Assembly: GCA_947623455.1 (NCBI GenBank)
Contig: OX392541.1
Span: 3,734,701 to 3,798,700, forward strand
Origin: Mimachlamys varia
Taxonomy: Eukaryota > Mollusca > Bivalvia > Pectinida > Pectinidae
Direction: 5' to 3'
Length of the DNA stretch: 64,000 nt
Part shown: positions 23,571-34,031 of the stretch, piece after piece
Numbering within the stretch: position 1 is the first letter of the stretch
Layout of the letters: every line of letters starts with the position of its first letter
Made by a program: the position numbers and the translations under genes
Notes under the pieces: model-generated
Told to the model about the DNA's origin: nothing
What the model saw: the letters and a program-made list of their open reading frames with translations, nothing else
Databases searched by the model: none

Positions 23571-24190
23571 CCCCAACTGGCGCCCCATAGCACGCGGTCG
23601 ACATGTAGAAATGGCGTTACAATCCAGCTAAGTTTTATCTGTTCAATATTTTAAGAAGATTGCTATCTAATTAACACAACATCAATACAATTAAGTTAGC
23701 GAACAGTAATCACGAGTTATTTCTCCAAGTTGTACTTACACTTTTGTCCGTTGAGTTAGCCATCTTGAGCCGAACTATATACACTGACCAACGATTACAT
23801 TTGAAGGCGGTGTCACACAGCTACATGTATATACATGTATAGGTAATGTTTCTCCGAGACCTATTATTTATGTACTAAAGATGCGCATAGATCTTATTTG
23901 TAGCTATTTACCTGTGGTTGGAGCACCACAGGTAACAAAGGTGAGTTCCGTCCGGGGGATTATAGATGTATACACGTCACGTACGTATGCGTTTTTATAA
24001 TGCATTACTTACGTTTTGGGCCTTGTGGCTCATGACATTATTGAAATAGGATTAACAATGAAAAAACATTTAAGAATGCAAATGACTAGACAGAAGGCAT
24101 TATAAAACATTTCCCGTAGAATACTTTCGATATGTGTATTCCTCACCTTTACATGTATGTAAAAGATGTGCGTTGATAAGGTTGCCTTGC
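23571..24190. other. No gene recognised; one short hairpin
   Basis: TTACCTGTGG and its exact complement at 23908-23935 form a 10-bp-arm hairpin with an 8-base loop. Nothing else is apparent. Confidence 0.35.
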
Positions 24191-24194
24191 AAGC

Positions 24195-24300
24195 GTGAAC
24201 TGTAGGGAATTTTCCTTTAGCTGCTCAGCGATAGAGCATCGGGCTGGAGAGCCAAGAGTCGCGGGTTCGAGCCCCAGCGACGGCACCTTTTATCATTTTT
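24195..24300 (+). repeat. tRNA-derived repeat, copy 1
   Basis: It contains a B-box-like GGGTTCGAGCCCC and an A-box-like TAGCTGCTCAGCGATAGAGC with CGGGCTGGAGAGCC between, recalling a tRNA. A standard 7-base anticodon loop and acceptor pairing cannot be drawn, so it is not a functional tRNA. A related copy follows about 230 bp downstream. Confidence 0.5.
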
Positions 24301-24411
24301 CCTCGTCCTATTACAAACTGGTGACGTTGACCCTCAGTTTCAAGGTAGAAGAATCCTTAGCGGGGATTCCAAGAACCGAGGTTGGAGATTTAGAAAAGTG
24401 GGGGAATAGTG

Positions 24412-24535
24412 TAAAAGAAGTGTAAGCTGTAGAGAATTTCTCTTGAGCTCAGTGTTGGAGCATCGGGCTGGAGGGCCAAGGGTCGCGGGTTCGAGCCTCA
24501 GCGACATCACTATTTTTATCACTTTTCCTCGTCCT
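24412..24535 (+). repeat. tRNA-derived repeat, copy 2
   Basis: It shares with copy 1 the leader CTGTAGRGAATTT, GAGCATCGGGCTGGAG, GTCGCGGGTTCGAGCC and the tail TTTTCCTCGTCCTA. The A box is more decayed (GAGCTCAGTGTTGGAGC). Confidence 0.5.
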
Positions 24536-25415
24536 AATATAATTATATTTATTACATAAACCGTTGTGTTTCCTCTGTATATGAAGAAATAACGTATGTT
24601 CTGCTATATCCACGAGAAAAGGTTATATTGCACGTGCACGAGCTCGAGTTACACTGTCATAAAAACCTACACTAGTCGGTTCCGAGTGACTATAACCTTT
24701 TCTCCTTATCATAAATACTATTTATATTCATCTTATATTTTTAAAATGATTTGTTTCCCTAAGATTGGTCGTGTTTTGTTAGGGTTCTTCGTGTCTAAAA
24801 TCCCAGATAATTATTGAATAGGCCTTGAATCTCTTCATGTGCAGAGACGTATATATACTGTAATATACGTCTGTGTCATGTGTAATAATCCAACAGAAAT
24901 CTCAAATCCCATACATAGTCCCGAACTTGGTTTAGTAAAATTCAGATCAGACAAAAACTCTGAGGTATTTTTTTTTCTAAATTCTGTTGAAATCATGAAG
25001 ATTTAAAATTAGAATGTAACGGCGACTTTAAAAAACTGCTTAAATAATATACACCTCAGTTATTGAAAAGGTTAAGTTTCACAAAGACTTGCATCGACTT
25101 GATGGTTTAAAGATTAATGATAAATCATATATTTTACTTATTTTAAAATACGCTTGTTAATTTTGGGATGGTTGTACAGCTTATGAAACACAAATGTTAA
25201 AGGAAGCCCAAACTAGAAACTAGTGTTACATGCATATGCTCGAACTGAAGATTTACTTTTTAAAACGGATCAAGAAACACTTCCGGATAGAAGAAAACGT
25301 ACGAGGACAACTGTAAGTTATAGTGTTATGTGAAATAAAATGATCTTACGTCGTCTATCCTTGCAAAATATAACTACTAACCCTCAGAAATAATACTAAA
25401 TAGAACATTTTGTCA
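24536..25415. other. No feature recognised
   Basis: AT-rich interval with short ORFs only. Confidence 0.35.
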
Positions 25416-25419
25416 TTCG

Positions 25420-25740
25420 TCAGTGAGTCTAGTACGTGGTAGTACGACAGGCTCGTGATCGAAGGGTTGCTAGTTCGAGTCCCGATCACGGCACTTGTGT
25501 TGTATCCTTGAGCAAGATACTTTACTTCACTTTTTTTCAGTCTACTCAGCTGTAAATGAGTATGTAGTTGGGTAGTGCTAGAAATTGTAGAATGCTAGCG
25601 GTGAGCGCCGAAATGGCAGCACCAGTTGTATACTTCCCGGGGAGTTGAGAACGATATTGGCTGATTGCCGAGGCCCTATAACCATGGATAGTAAATTGTG
25701 AACCGGTTTGAGACGGCCGTAAGGATGTGATAAAACAGTA
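25420..25740 (+). mobile_element. tRNA-derived SINE with conserved central domain
   Basis: The head has a promoter B box at 25472-25483 (AGTTCGAGTCCC) inside a stem GTGATCG/CGATCAC. It is followed by TCCTTGAGCAAGATACTTTA and CAGTCTACTCAGCTGTAAATG, a block of the kind shared by many metazoan SINEs. The body continues to about 25740. I do not assign a family name. Confidence 0.6.
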
Positions 25741-25757
25741 TATAAGAACCTCTAATC

Positions 25758-27330
25758 ATTATGTCCCCCGAACGAAGTGGGGACATATTGTTTTTGCTCC
25801 GTTCTTCTTCTTATTATTATTTATTCTTCTGGTTTCTTCCGCCGAGGAGGTTTCCGTCATTTTTAGCTCACCTGGACCGAAGGTCTGTCGTCCGTCAACA
25901 TTTGCTTCAAATCGCTACTAGTCAAAAAATCCTGATTGGATTTTAACCACATTTGGTGAAAAACATCGTTGGGGGAAGGGGAACAGATTTTGCATAAATG
26001 GTGACTCTGACCCCCAAAGGGTCAGAGGGGCGGGGCCCAATAGGGGAAATAGAGGTAATTCCTTTAAATCTCTTCTTGTCAAAAAGTCCTGATTGGATTT
26101 TGACCAAATTTGGTCAGAAACATCCTTTGGGGAAGAGGAATAGGTTTTGCATAAATGGTGACTCGGACCCCAAAGGGGCCAGAGGCACAGGGCCCAATAG
26201 GGGAAATAGAGGAAATTCCTTTAAATCTCTTCTTGTCATAATGTTATAAATAGATTTTGTTCAAATTTGGTCAGAAACATCGTTGGGGGAAGGGAAACAG
26301 ATTTTGCATAAATGGTGACTTGGACCCCAAAGGGGCCAGAGGGGCGGGGTCCAATAGGGAAAATAGAGGTAATTCCTTTAAATCTCTTGTCATAAAGTTA
26401 TGAATAGATTTTGTCCAAATTTGGTCAGAAACATCGTTGGGGGAAGGGGAACAGATTCGGCATAAATGGTGACTGACACCCAAGGGGCCAGAGGGGCGGG
26501 GCCCAATAGGGAAAGTAGAGGTAATTCCTTTAAATCTCTTCTTGTCAAAAAATACTAATTGGATTTTGACTTAATTTGGTGAGAAACATCCTTGGGGGAT
26601 GGGGAACAGATTTTGCATAAATGGGGACTCTGACACCCAAAGGGGCCAGAAGGGCCGGGCCCAATAGGGGAAATAGAGATAATTCCTTTAAATCTTTTCT
26701 TGTCAAAAAATACTAATTGGATTTTGACCAAATTTGGTGAGAAACATCCTTGGGGATGGGGAACAGATTTTGCATAAATGGTGACTCTGACACCCAATGG
26801 GCCAGAGGGGCGGGGCCCAATAGGGGAAATAGAGGTAATTCCTTTAAATCTCTTCTTGTCAAAAAGTTATGGTTGGATTTTGACCAAATTTGGTGAGAAA
26901 CATCCTTGGGGGATGGGGAACAGATTTTGCATAAATGGTGACTCTGACCCCCAAGGGGCTAGAGGGGCAGGGCCCAATAAGGAAAATAGAGGTTATTCCT
27001 TTAAATATCTTCTTGTCAAAAAGTTATGAATGGATTTGCCTACATCTTGTCAGAAACATCCTTGGGGGAAGGGGAACAGATTTTGCATAAATGGGGACTC
27101 TGACCCCTAAGGGGCCATTTTGGCGACTTTAGGGTTACAAGTCAGACATTAATTCCAGGTGAGCGATGCAGGCCCATTGGGCCTCTTGTTTTTCGGAAAA
27201 TCTCACAACAGAATTTATTGAAATTTTACATGTGTGACAGCGATGTGGTGTGCATCCCATTTATTTTTTTACTCAACATCCAATATGGCCGCTACGGCCC
27301 CTTTTGATTTAACACATTTAGAGGTGTACG
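25758..27330 (+). mobile_element. Outer repeat with hairpin end, split by the next element
   Basis: It starts with a hairpin (TGTCCCCCGAACGAAGTGGG then GACA), a run of TTCTTCTTATTATT and the phrase CCGCCGAGGAGG. The sequence stops at GTCATTTT (25864) and resumes with TCGGAAAATCTC (27192), so the element at 25863-27190 has inserted into it. The right end is not defined. Confidence 0.5.
25863..27190 (-). mobile_element. Hairpin-ended element with about 7.5 units of 157 bp
   Basis: On the minus strand it begins AACAAGAGGCCCAATGGGCC, has a core of tandem 157-158-bp units and ends with a hairpin (CCTTCGGTCCAGG) followed by TGAGCTAA. The ends match 30677-32826. Tandem cores of about 160 bp with distinctive flanks are known from Pearl elements of bivalves. 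The hairpin just before a terminal CTAA recalls Helitron-type ends. No protein is encoded; the ORFs across the units are by-products. Confidence 0.65.
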
Positions 27331-28956
27331 CCAAGGTTCCAGACTAGCTCCACTTCTCTTTTTAATACAATTCATTATTATACTTACTTGATAAAAGTTT
27401 GTATTTTTAGCACTGTGAACTGAAATGCAATGGGTCCCCCATTACAATCAGAACTTGTTATTATTATTATTTATTATCATTATTCATCTTTTCTCTAATG
27501 TCTCTTTGAAATCTACAATCTTCCAAGCTGGAAATGAAACGCCTGTTGTTATACACTGTGTGTATCTATGGTGATATCAGACTGTAGTGCTGTACAATCA
27601 TACATTTTTGAGGAGCTAAATTTTCACGGTAATCTAGAAAAAAAATAGTGGGGATATGAATTTGTAGATTATATCATTTTATATGCATGTATTTTAATAT
27701 TTTTTTATTAATTCATGGACATTTAAATCTATGTATTAATTGTACCCACAAAATAAACAAAATAAATTTTTGAACAGTGTGTATTTCACATTTCTTATCC
27801 TGCTACTAATAAAAACAAAAATAAAGGAAACGTATTTTTGAAATTTTATTTCAATTCTTTAAAATCAAAATATTGTATAAAATAATACTGGGAATTAAAC
27901 AAATCACATCATCAATCATTGTTGTTACATAAATTATTATCACATGGATACACACATATATATATATATAATGCTGATAACACAGTACACACACCAGCAC
28001 TGTTTAGACTGCAGTATTGGGATATACACTAATTTGAAAATCATTATTATCACAGACTATATGAAGTCATTATCATTAACTTCAGAGTTAAGACTAGATA
28101 TTAACATGTATAGGCACTTATCATTGAAAGGCAAGTTAAACATTTTTCTATATTACAAGAATCACAAAGATTCTATATACATATTATATACAATTTTAAA
28201 ATTGATTGTCATTATGTCATTATGATAAAAAATATTGAAAGGTAACACCTTTTGGTAATTAGTACACCTGCTAGACACAGGTAGGTACCACAAATGATCT
28301 TTGGCTATAACTTATTAGGAGGTAAGAATATATACACAGATAATTTACATACCTGTTAATTCATGTGTAAACTAATTGAGATGTGTAAATTGTATATTGC
28401 TATTTCTGATCAGCTTGGAGTTACACTGAATCACAGAATTAGATTAGAATTGAATGGGATTTATACAAAAAGGGAATAAGATCAAATTTGTTTTTTTCTG
28501 ACAAGATCATTAAAGATGATTGATGATTTTAACCAAACAACATTTATTGGTTTCTGTCATTACTTACACCTGCAGGTAATAAATATATATGTAATGGTCA
28601 TGTCAGAACGATCAGGTACATACAGGTATCGGATACGTTGCGCCTCAATGACGTCACACATCACATGGCATTGAATCCCAGCCAAAACATGCAATATATA
28701 TTCACTAGGATGATATAACGGTGGTCCTAACACTGATGTAATTCGGTGCGGGTATCGGCGTTAAACTCGTAAGTAAGAAGTAAGTAAGCCTGTGCATTTT
28801 CCCAACACCGCAGGAGATGGGATTTTGGTCATTGCATCAAATGACAGTGAAATATGAAATTATAAAAATCGTGGCAAAAGTTCTTAAAGAAACCACTTGA
28901 CCAATTAAATATTTTGGGTGTACATGAAAGCCAATTCCGACGATTAACTGTTGTTA
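27331..28956. other. Mostly unassigned AT-rich sequence
   Basis: No ORF or RNA gene. A microsatellite (TA)n lies at about 27955-27971. Near 28650-28790 is a phrase with GCGGGTATCGGCGTTAAAC and AAGTAAGAAGTAAGTAAG that looks like a dispersed repeat tail, but there is no second copy in the window. Confidence 0.35.
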
Positions 28957-30363
28957 ACAAGAGGCCCAACGGGCCTTAACGGTAATCTGACTACCAATTG
29001 TAAAATCACTATGAAAATACGTGTAGTCATTAAATCAAGTTATAATATGCCTGTATAGATTGCCAAGTTCAAGATAGTGGCCTTCTTGGATTTCTGATGG
29101 GCTTGAAAAATAACAACACTTTGTTGGGACCATCTCAGGATATCATTTCTGGCAAGTTTCAGCTCAATTCCACTGGTAGAACTTGAGAAGTTTAGAATGT
29201 GTTTTCAAAATGGCCGCTGTGGAGGCCATCTTGGATTTTTGACTACACGAAAAATAACAACAGTTTCGTTTTGGCCCCAGTGACCTTGAATGAAAGTCAA
29301 GGTCATTTCTTTGAACAAACTTGGTAGCCCTTTATCCCAGCATGCCACAGGCCCAATATTAGATCTCTGGGCCTTTTGGTTATTCAGATGAAGTTGTTTA
29401 AAGATTATGACCGTTTTGGTCCCTGTGACCTTGAATGAAAGTCAAGATCATTTCTTTGAACAAACTTGGTAGCCCTTTATCCCAGCATGCCACAGGCCCA
29501 ATATCAGGTCTCTGGGCCTTTTGGTTATTCAGAAGAAAATGTTTAAAGATTATGACCGTTTTGGCCCCTGTGACCTTGAATGAAAGTCAAGGTCATTTCT
29601 TTGAACAAACTTGGTAGCCCTTTATCCCAGCATGCCACAGGCCCAATATTAGGTATCTGGGCCTTTTGGTTATTCAGAAGAAAATGTTTAAAGATTATGA
29701 CCGTTTTGGCCCCAGTGACCTTGAATGAAAGTCAAGGTCATTTCTTTGAACAAACTTGGTAGCCCTTTATCCCAGCATGCCACAGGCCCAATATTAGATC
29801 TCTGGGCCTTTTGGTTATTCAGATGAAGTTGTTTAAAGATTATGACCGTTTTGGTCCCTGTGACCTTGAATGAAAGTCAAGATCATTTCTTTGAACAAAC
29901 TTGGTAGCCCTTTATCCCAGCATGCCACAGGCCCAATATCAGGTCTCTGGGCCTTTTGGTTATTCAGAAGAAGTGGTTTAAAGATTATGACCGTTTTGGC
30001 CCCTGTGACCTTGAATGAAAGTCAAGGTCATTTGTTTGAACAAACTTGGTACCCCTTTATCCCAGCATAACACAGGCCCAATATCAGGTCTCTGGGCCTT
30101 TTGGTTATTCAGAAGAAGTCGTTCAAAGATTTTGACCTTTTTGGCCCCTGTGACCTTGAATGAAGGTCAAGGTCATTTGTTTGAACAAACTTGGTACCCC
30201 TTCATCCCAGCATGGCACAAGCCCAATATTGGGTCTATGGGCCTTTTGGTTTATGAGAAGAAGATGTTTAAATGCAAAAGTTTACGGACGGCGCACGGCG
30301 CACGACGACGGACGAAGCATGATGACTATAGGTCATCCTGACCCTTCGGGTCAGATGACCTAA
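28957..30363 (+). mobile_element. Hairpin-ended element with about 7 units of 145 bp
   Basis: It starts AACAAGAGGCCCAACGGGCC (a small hairpin) and has a unique leader to about 29265. Tandem 145-bp units follow, each containing GTGACCTTGAATGAAAGTCA. A GGACGGCGCACGGCG-type tail leads to the hairpin CTGACCCTTCGGGTCAG, then ATGACCTAA followed by T. It has the same architecture as the elements at 25863 and 30677, but a different core. Confidence 0.65.
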
Positions 30364-30676
30364 TAAAATCACGGGGTTGATAGGCTTCATGTTGGAGCCT
30401 GCATTGCTTGTAAAAGCTGCGTTAGAATTTTAGGTAAATAGAGAAATGACAAACCGTATTTCTCCGGCAATAAGCCCCGGGGGCCAGTGCATTAAATAAA
30501 GTCAAAAGTGGGGGGTGGGCCTATTGCCGGATATGAGTCGCAACATGACCAACATAATTGGCCGCCATCTTGGATTTTTCATGACATACTGTTGCAGTTA
30601 CAGTTATTTTTTCTGAATTTATGATTTAAAAAAAATATGCAAAATATGTTTTTGTTGGTACATGATTTGGGAAATT
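30364..30676. other. Spacer between two hairpin-ended elements
   Basis: No gene. It contains a CGGCAATAAGCCCCGGGGG block and its partial complement GGCCTATTGCCGG, a weak inverted repeat. Confidence 0.35.
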
Positions 30677-32826
30677 AACAAGAGGCCCAATGGGCCTGCA
30701 TCGCTCACCTGGAATTAATCTCTTGTAACCCTAAAGTCGTCAAAATGGCCCCTTAGGGGTAAGAGTCACCATTTATGCAAAATTTGTTCCCCTTCCGCCA
30801 ACGATGTTTCTGACCAAATTTGGACAAAATCTATTCATAACTTTATGACAAGAAGAGATTTAAAGGAATTACCTCTATTTCCCCTATTGGGCCCCGCTCC
30901 TCTGGCCCCTTAGGGATCAGAGTCACCATTTATGCAAAATTTGTTCCCCTTCCCCCAAGAATGTTTCTGACCAAATTTGGACAAAATCTATTCATAACTT
31001 TTTGACAAGAAGAGATTTAAAGGAATTACCTCTATTTTCTCTGTTGGTCCCCGCCCCTCTGGCCCCTTCGGTGTCAGTGTCACCATTTATGCAAAATTTG
31101 TTCCCCTTCCCCCAAGAATGTTTCTGACCAAATTTGGACAAAATCTATTCATAACTTTAAGACAAGAAGAGATTTAAAGGAATTACCTCTATTTCCCCTA
31201 TTGGGCCACGCCCCTCTGGCCCCTTTGGGGTCCGAGTCACCATTTATGCAAAATCTGTTCCCCTTCCCCCAATGATGTTTCTGACCAAATTTGGACAAAA
31301 TCTATTCATAACTTTAAGACAAGAAGAGATTTAAAGGAATTATTTCTATTTTCTCTGTTGGGCCCCGCTCCTCTGGCCCCTTGGGTGTCAGAGTCACCAT
31401 TTATGCAAAATTTCTTCCCCTTCCCCCAACAATGTTTCTGTCCAAATTTGGGCCAAATCCAATCAGGACTTTTTGACAAGAAGAGATTTAAAGGAATTAC
31501 CTCTATTTTCCCTATTGGGCCCCGCCCCTCTGGCCCCTTTGGGGTCAGAGTTACTATTTATGCAAAATTTGTTCCCCTTCCCCCAAGGTTGTTTCTGTCC
31601 AAATTTGGGCGAAATCCAATCAGGACTTTAAGACAAGAAGAGATTTAAAGGAATTACCTCTATTTTCTCTGTTGGGCCCCGCTCCTCTGGCCCCTTGGGT
31701 GTCAGAGTCACCATCTATGCAAAATCTGTTCCCCTTCCCCCAAGGATGTTTCTGTCCAAATTTGGGCCAAATCCAATCAGGACTTTTTGACAAGAAGAGA
31801 TTGAAAGGAATTACCTCTATTTTCCCTATTGGTCTCCGCCCCTCTGGCCCCTTGGGGGTCAGAGTCACCATTTATGCAAAATTTGTTCCCCTTCCCCCAA
31901 CAATGTTTCTGTCCAAATTTGGGCGAAATCCAATCAGGACTTTTTGACAAGAAGAGAATTAAAGGAATTACTTCTATTTCCCCTATTGGGCCCCGTGCCT
32001 CTGGGCCCTTAGGGGTCAGAGTCACAATTTATGCAAAATCTGTTCCCCTTCCCCTAAGGATGTTTCTGACTAAATTTGGTCGAAATCCAACCAGGAATTT
32101 TTGACAAGAAGAGATTTAAAGAATGACCTCTATTTCCCCTATTGGGCCCCGCCCCTCTGGCCCTTTGGGGTTAGAGTCACCATTTATGCAAAATCTGTTC
32201 CCCTTCGCCCAAGGTTGTTTTTGACCAAATTTGGTTAAAATCCAATCAGGACTTTTTGACAAGAAGAGATTTAAAGGAATAACCTCTATTTTCCCTATTG
32301 GGCCCCGCCCCTCTAGCCCCTTTGGGGCCAGAGTCACCATTTATGCAAAATTTGTTCTCCTTCCCCCAAGGTTGTTTCTGTCCAAATTTGGGCGAAATCC
32401 AATCAGGACTTTTTGACAAGAAGAGATTTAAAGGAATTACTTCTATTTCCCTATTGGGCCCCGTGCCTCTGGGCCCTTAGGGGTCAGAGTCACCATTTAT
32501 GCAAAATCTGTTCCCCTTCCCCTAAGGATGTTTCTGACTAAATTTGGTCGAAATCCAACCAGGTCTTTTTGACAAGAAGAGATTTAAAGAATAACCTCTA
32601 TTTCCCCTATTGGGCCCCGCCCCTCTGGCCCTTTGGGGGTCAGAGTCACCATTTATGCAAAATCTGTTCCCCTTCGCCCAAGGATGTTTCTGACCAAATT
32701 TGGTTAAAATCCAATCAGGACTTTTTGACTAGTAGCGATTTGAAGCAAATGTTGACAGACGACGGACGGACGACGGACGCTGCGCCATGGCATAAGCTCA
32801 CTGGACCTTCGGTCCAGGTGAGCTAA
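30677..32826 (+). mobile_element. Hairpin-ended element with about 12 units of 157 bp
   Basis: It starts AACAAGAGGCCCAATGGGCC, then GCATCGCTCACCTGG. Tandem units follow, each with GGGCCCCGCCCCTCTGGCCC, AGAGTCACCATTTATGCAAA and GTTCCCCTTCCCCCAA. The end is GACGGACGGACGACGGACG, the hairpin CTGGACCTTCGGTCCAG and GTGAGCTAA before T. It is the same family as 25863-27190, in the opposite orientation and with more units. Confidence 0.7.
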
Positions 32827-33776
32827 TAATTAACAAAATGTGCAAAATATATGTTGTTTTGCAATATGGTTTGGGGAATGTACCAATAAGAATCAGACTG
32901 GAAGAATTTGATAGACGGAATCCATTGTATAAGGTTTGTGTGTGTTTTGTCTCCATTTTTAGCAGGAAGGGGTAAAGAACATTTGCAAAAGTGCCCTTTA
33001 ATAAGTAATAACTCTGTAAATAATTTTCAATTTTGAGAATCCGGAATACAGATATCCAATCTCCACATATTAAACTCTATACAACCATTAATTTATATAT
33101 ACTGATAAATACAGGATCTTACAACAGTGTCGATGTAATATGGAATTTATTAAAGAAGTTAAATAATTTAATATGTCACTGGCATTTAGGCGAGTGACAT
33201 ATTAAATTATTAAAGAAGTTAAATAAATTTCGTATTACATTGATACTATCATAAGATCACATGACTTATATTCATGATAAAATATACACAAAAGCTCTCA
33301 AATTCATTCTCTATAAGAAAGGCAAATTTCTACCTCGACAGTAGGATTTTCACTACCGTGACAATCATATGATGTCATAAAGACATCATTTGTTTATGAC
33401 ATCACAATAGTGTTATTACACGTGTGTAATACATATTAATGGCTGTATGACATGATTGAACGGGTCAGTTATGGGATAAACATATTTACGTACATAAGTT
33501 ACTTAGTAACAGACTAGACTGTAGACATAACCAGCATACATACAGGTTTGATTTGTAGACTGATGACAGGTTAGAATGAGTAGAAGGGTCACCTTGATCG
33601 GCACGACTGTGTTCAATTGACATGGAAATATGTATGGTTTAACAAAATCTTCAATTTCTTGTGACTGGCATATTTTAACTTTAGATTAATTCAATTAAAT
33701 CAATGAATTAAGAAAATATCCAGTATAATTGTTTGATTGTTATTAGAATCTCCTATGAATACCCTGGTAATACAGT
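32827..33776. other. Intergenic; one perfect hairpin
   Basis: A perfect inverted repeat with 19-bp arms (AATAATTTAATATGTCACT at 33162-33180 and its complement at 33193-33211) has a 12-base loop. The phrase TTAAAGAAGTTAAAT occurs on both sides of it as a direct repeat. No gene is recognised. Confidence 0.45.
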
Positions 33777-33777
33777 A

Positions 33778-33965
33778 GGGTGGTTGGGTGGTGCAGTGGA
33801 TAGCGCACTTGCCTTTCACCAAGGCAGCCAGGTTCGATTCCCCGACTGGACGTGAAAAGGTCACCTGCCCGACCACGTGGGTTTTCCCCGGGTACTCCGG
33901 TTTCCTCCCACATAAGGTAATTAAAGTAGGAACTGACCAAATTAGATGAGCAAATATCGGAATGG
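33778..33965 (+). mobile_element. tRNA-derived SINE just downstream of TMLHE
   Basis: A box GGTGGTGCAGTGGATAGCGC, B box GGTTCGATTCC (33832-33842), then a core with GTGGGTTTTCCCCGGGTACT and CCGGTTTCCTCCCAC. The core matches that of the SINE at 36985. It starts about 70 bp past the TMLHE stop codon, on the opposite strand, so it probably lies in or beside the 3' untranslated region. Confidence 0.7.
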
Positions 33966-34031
33966 GTATTAACCGGTATAAAAAATACTGCCCTATAAAC
34001 AACACATACAGGAAGTCCTTTATATATCCTG

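Noticed and set aside
24216..24510. Two functional tRNA genes
   Set aside because: Promoter-like boxes are present, but the anticodon arm and acceptor stem do not fold in standard form, and the two copies sit in a longer repeated segment.
25998..32826. Short ORFs of 60-110 codons in the 145/157-bp repeats
   Set aside because: They are read-throughs of tandem non-coding units and appear in many frames on both strands.
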